Source of the DNA: Diphasiastrum complanatum
Taxonomy: Eukaryota; Streptophyta; Lycopodiopsida; Lycopodiales; Lycopodiaceae
DNA: 64,000 bases
Direction: 5' to 3'
Assembly (NCBI GenBank): GCA_029204225.1
Contig: CM055099.1
Span: 58,601,982 to 58,665,981 of the forward strand
In this document: in pieces, positions 63,145 through 64,000 of the stretch
Layout of the letters: each line of letters begins with the position of its first letter
How positions within the stretch are numbered: the stretch's first letter is position 1
Translations under genes and position numbers: made by a program
The notes under the pieces: generated by a model
What the model saw: the letters and a program-made list of their open reading frames with translations, nothing else
Told to the model about the DNA's origin: nothing
Databases searched by the model: none

Positions 63145-64000
63145 CTACGAATTAGAAAGGAGAAAAAATGCTTGAAGTGCTTTTGCGACTAGTATACAAG
63201 CCATACCAGTTTTCTTGAAAGTATTCCAAAAAAGTATGTTGGGATCCACACAGGTACAATAAAGATCAGGATAGGATAAAGATGTATGCAGTAGCCCCAG
63301 CTTGAGCTAATAAGTTCTAGAATCACATAATCTAAAGGCTGAGCTCATCGAGTTTGACCTATGTAACAGTCCAATTCTGCTGTTAACTGGAATGCACAAT
63401 TTGAAGAGAGAAAAATAGCGCTGGATGGCACAATGCATTGATTGTCTGCCCTAAAAGCTGAGTTCACACAACCTCAGATAATTCGAAACTTCTGCCAAAA
63501 CCTTGGTCTTAACTATAAAGTATTCAAAAGAAACAAGTGTTAGTTTCAAACCAATTTTGTGCTTCCATATAATTTTATAGAACTAGCAAATGGCTGCTGT
63601 TGTCAATCAAAATTAATCCCCAGTTCATACAACCTATGTAGGTTTAAGTCGAATCATGAATAAATTCAAAATTATATAAATGTGTTCTCAGCTCAAATGT
63701 ATGCTATTATTTAAAATTTTAAATGTCATCTCTATACACAAGAAATAACTTACGTATATTAACTGTTCTTTATGCAGTTTCCACAAAATGTGTTAGTGTA
63801 TACATAGCAACACTGCAGTATAGATTAAAGCCCTTAGGATCCCAAATGAAACACTAATTCCAAAGTAGTTCTGATGACACATGAAAGGAATAACGACATT
63901 CAGTGGCAAAATGGAGCATAGCAGGAGAGAGATGATCAAAAGAGGTATGGGCTAGGGAAGGAAGTGATAGGGTTGGAGAATTGAAGGAAGCATTGAGTGG
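63145..64000 (-). other. Intron of the PDI gene, at least 856 bp
   Basis: Upstream of the 100-nt exon no further exon of the PDI family is recognisable to the window edge. The sequence is A/T-rich without transposon motifs. It is most simply read as one long intron. Confidence 0.6.

Noticed and set aside
1-64000. tRNA or rRNA genes
   Set aside because: None recognised; the Met-tRNA-like 12-mers are primer-binding sites beside LTRs.

Overview
This window is land-plant nuclear DNA made almost entirely of LTR retrotransposons nested in one another. The evidence for a plant is the Ty1/copia proteins of plant type (gag with a CCHC knuckle, DSG protease, D,D35E integrase, YVDD reverse transcriptase), primer-binding sites matching initiator-Met tRNA (TGGTATCAGAGC), and, at the right edge, the last two exons of a protein disulfide isomerase of the plant PDIL2-1 type with an ERp29-like C-terminal domain. 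The species cannot be told from sequence alone. The very repeat-rich context suggests a large genome, perhaps a non-flowering plant, but that is a guess.

Families, with letters used only here. A, B, C and D are Ty1/copia elements. A (9338-15198) is intact, with a 1316-codon gag-pol and LTRs identical by eye. B1 and B2 are two copies of one family, each broken at a different point. C (19675-25375) has lost the integrase core. D keeps gag and its ends, but its pol region is occupied by open reading frames with no recognisable pol domain. E, F and G are older copia fragments. R and S are non-coding LTR elements (LARD-like) with GC-rich, GGCGCC-studded LTRs and a shared leader. H has a TGGCGCC-type primer-binding site. 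Smaller gypsy and copia remnants fill the gaps.

Layout. 1-8046: a pile of R and S LTRs inserted into or recombined with each other, ending in the 3' end of element R1. 8047-19164: B1, split by A. 19165-42068: an inverted block holding part of the D 5' LTR, C, the 3' half of R2, old remnants, B2, the 5' half of R1 and the last 164 bp of B1. 42069-47042: the rest of D. 47043-49936: the 5' half of R2. 50574-56911: F pol interrupted by E, which is interrupted by R3. 56927-60138: F, G and H pieces. 60152-61539: a decayed coiled-coil coding remnant. 62792-63144: the only host gene seen.

The main result is the inversion of about 22.9 kb. B1 and D have their two ends on opposite sides of the breakpoints with matching target-site duplications (B1 GCTCT exact; D CTATA/CTATC), R2 is split the same way (ACTGA/ACTAA), and the two pieces of the D 5' LTR (505 + 145 bp) plus 5 lost bases equal the 655 bp of its 3' LTR. 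One breakpoint lies inside a CACACGTGTG palindrome that recurs in several unrelated LTRs here.
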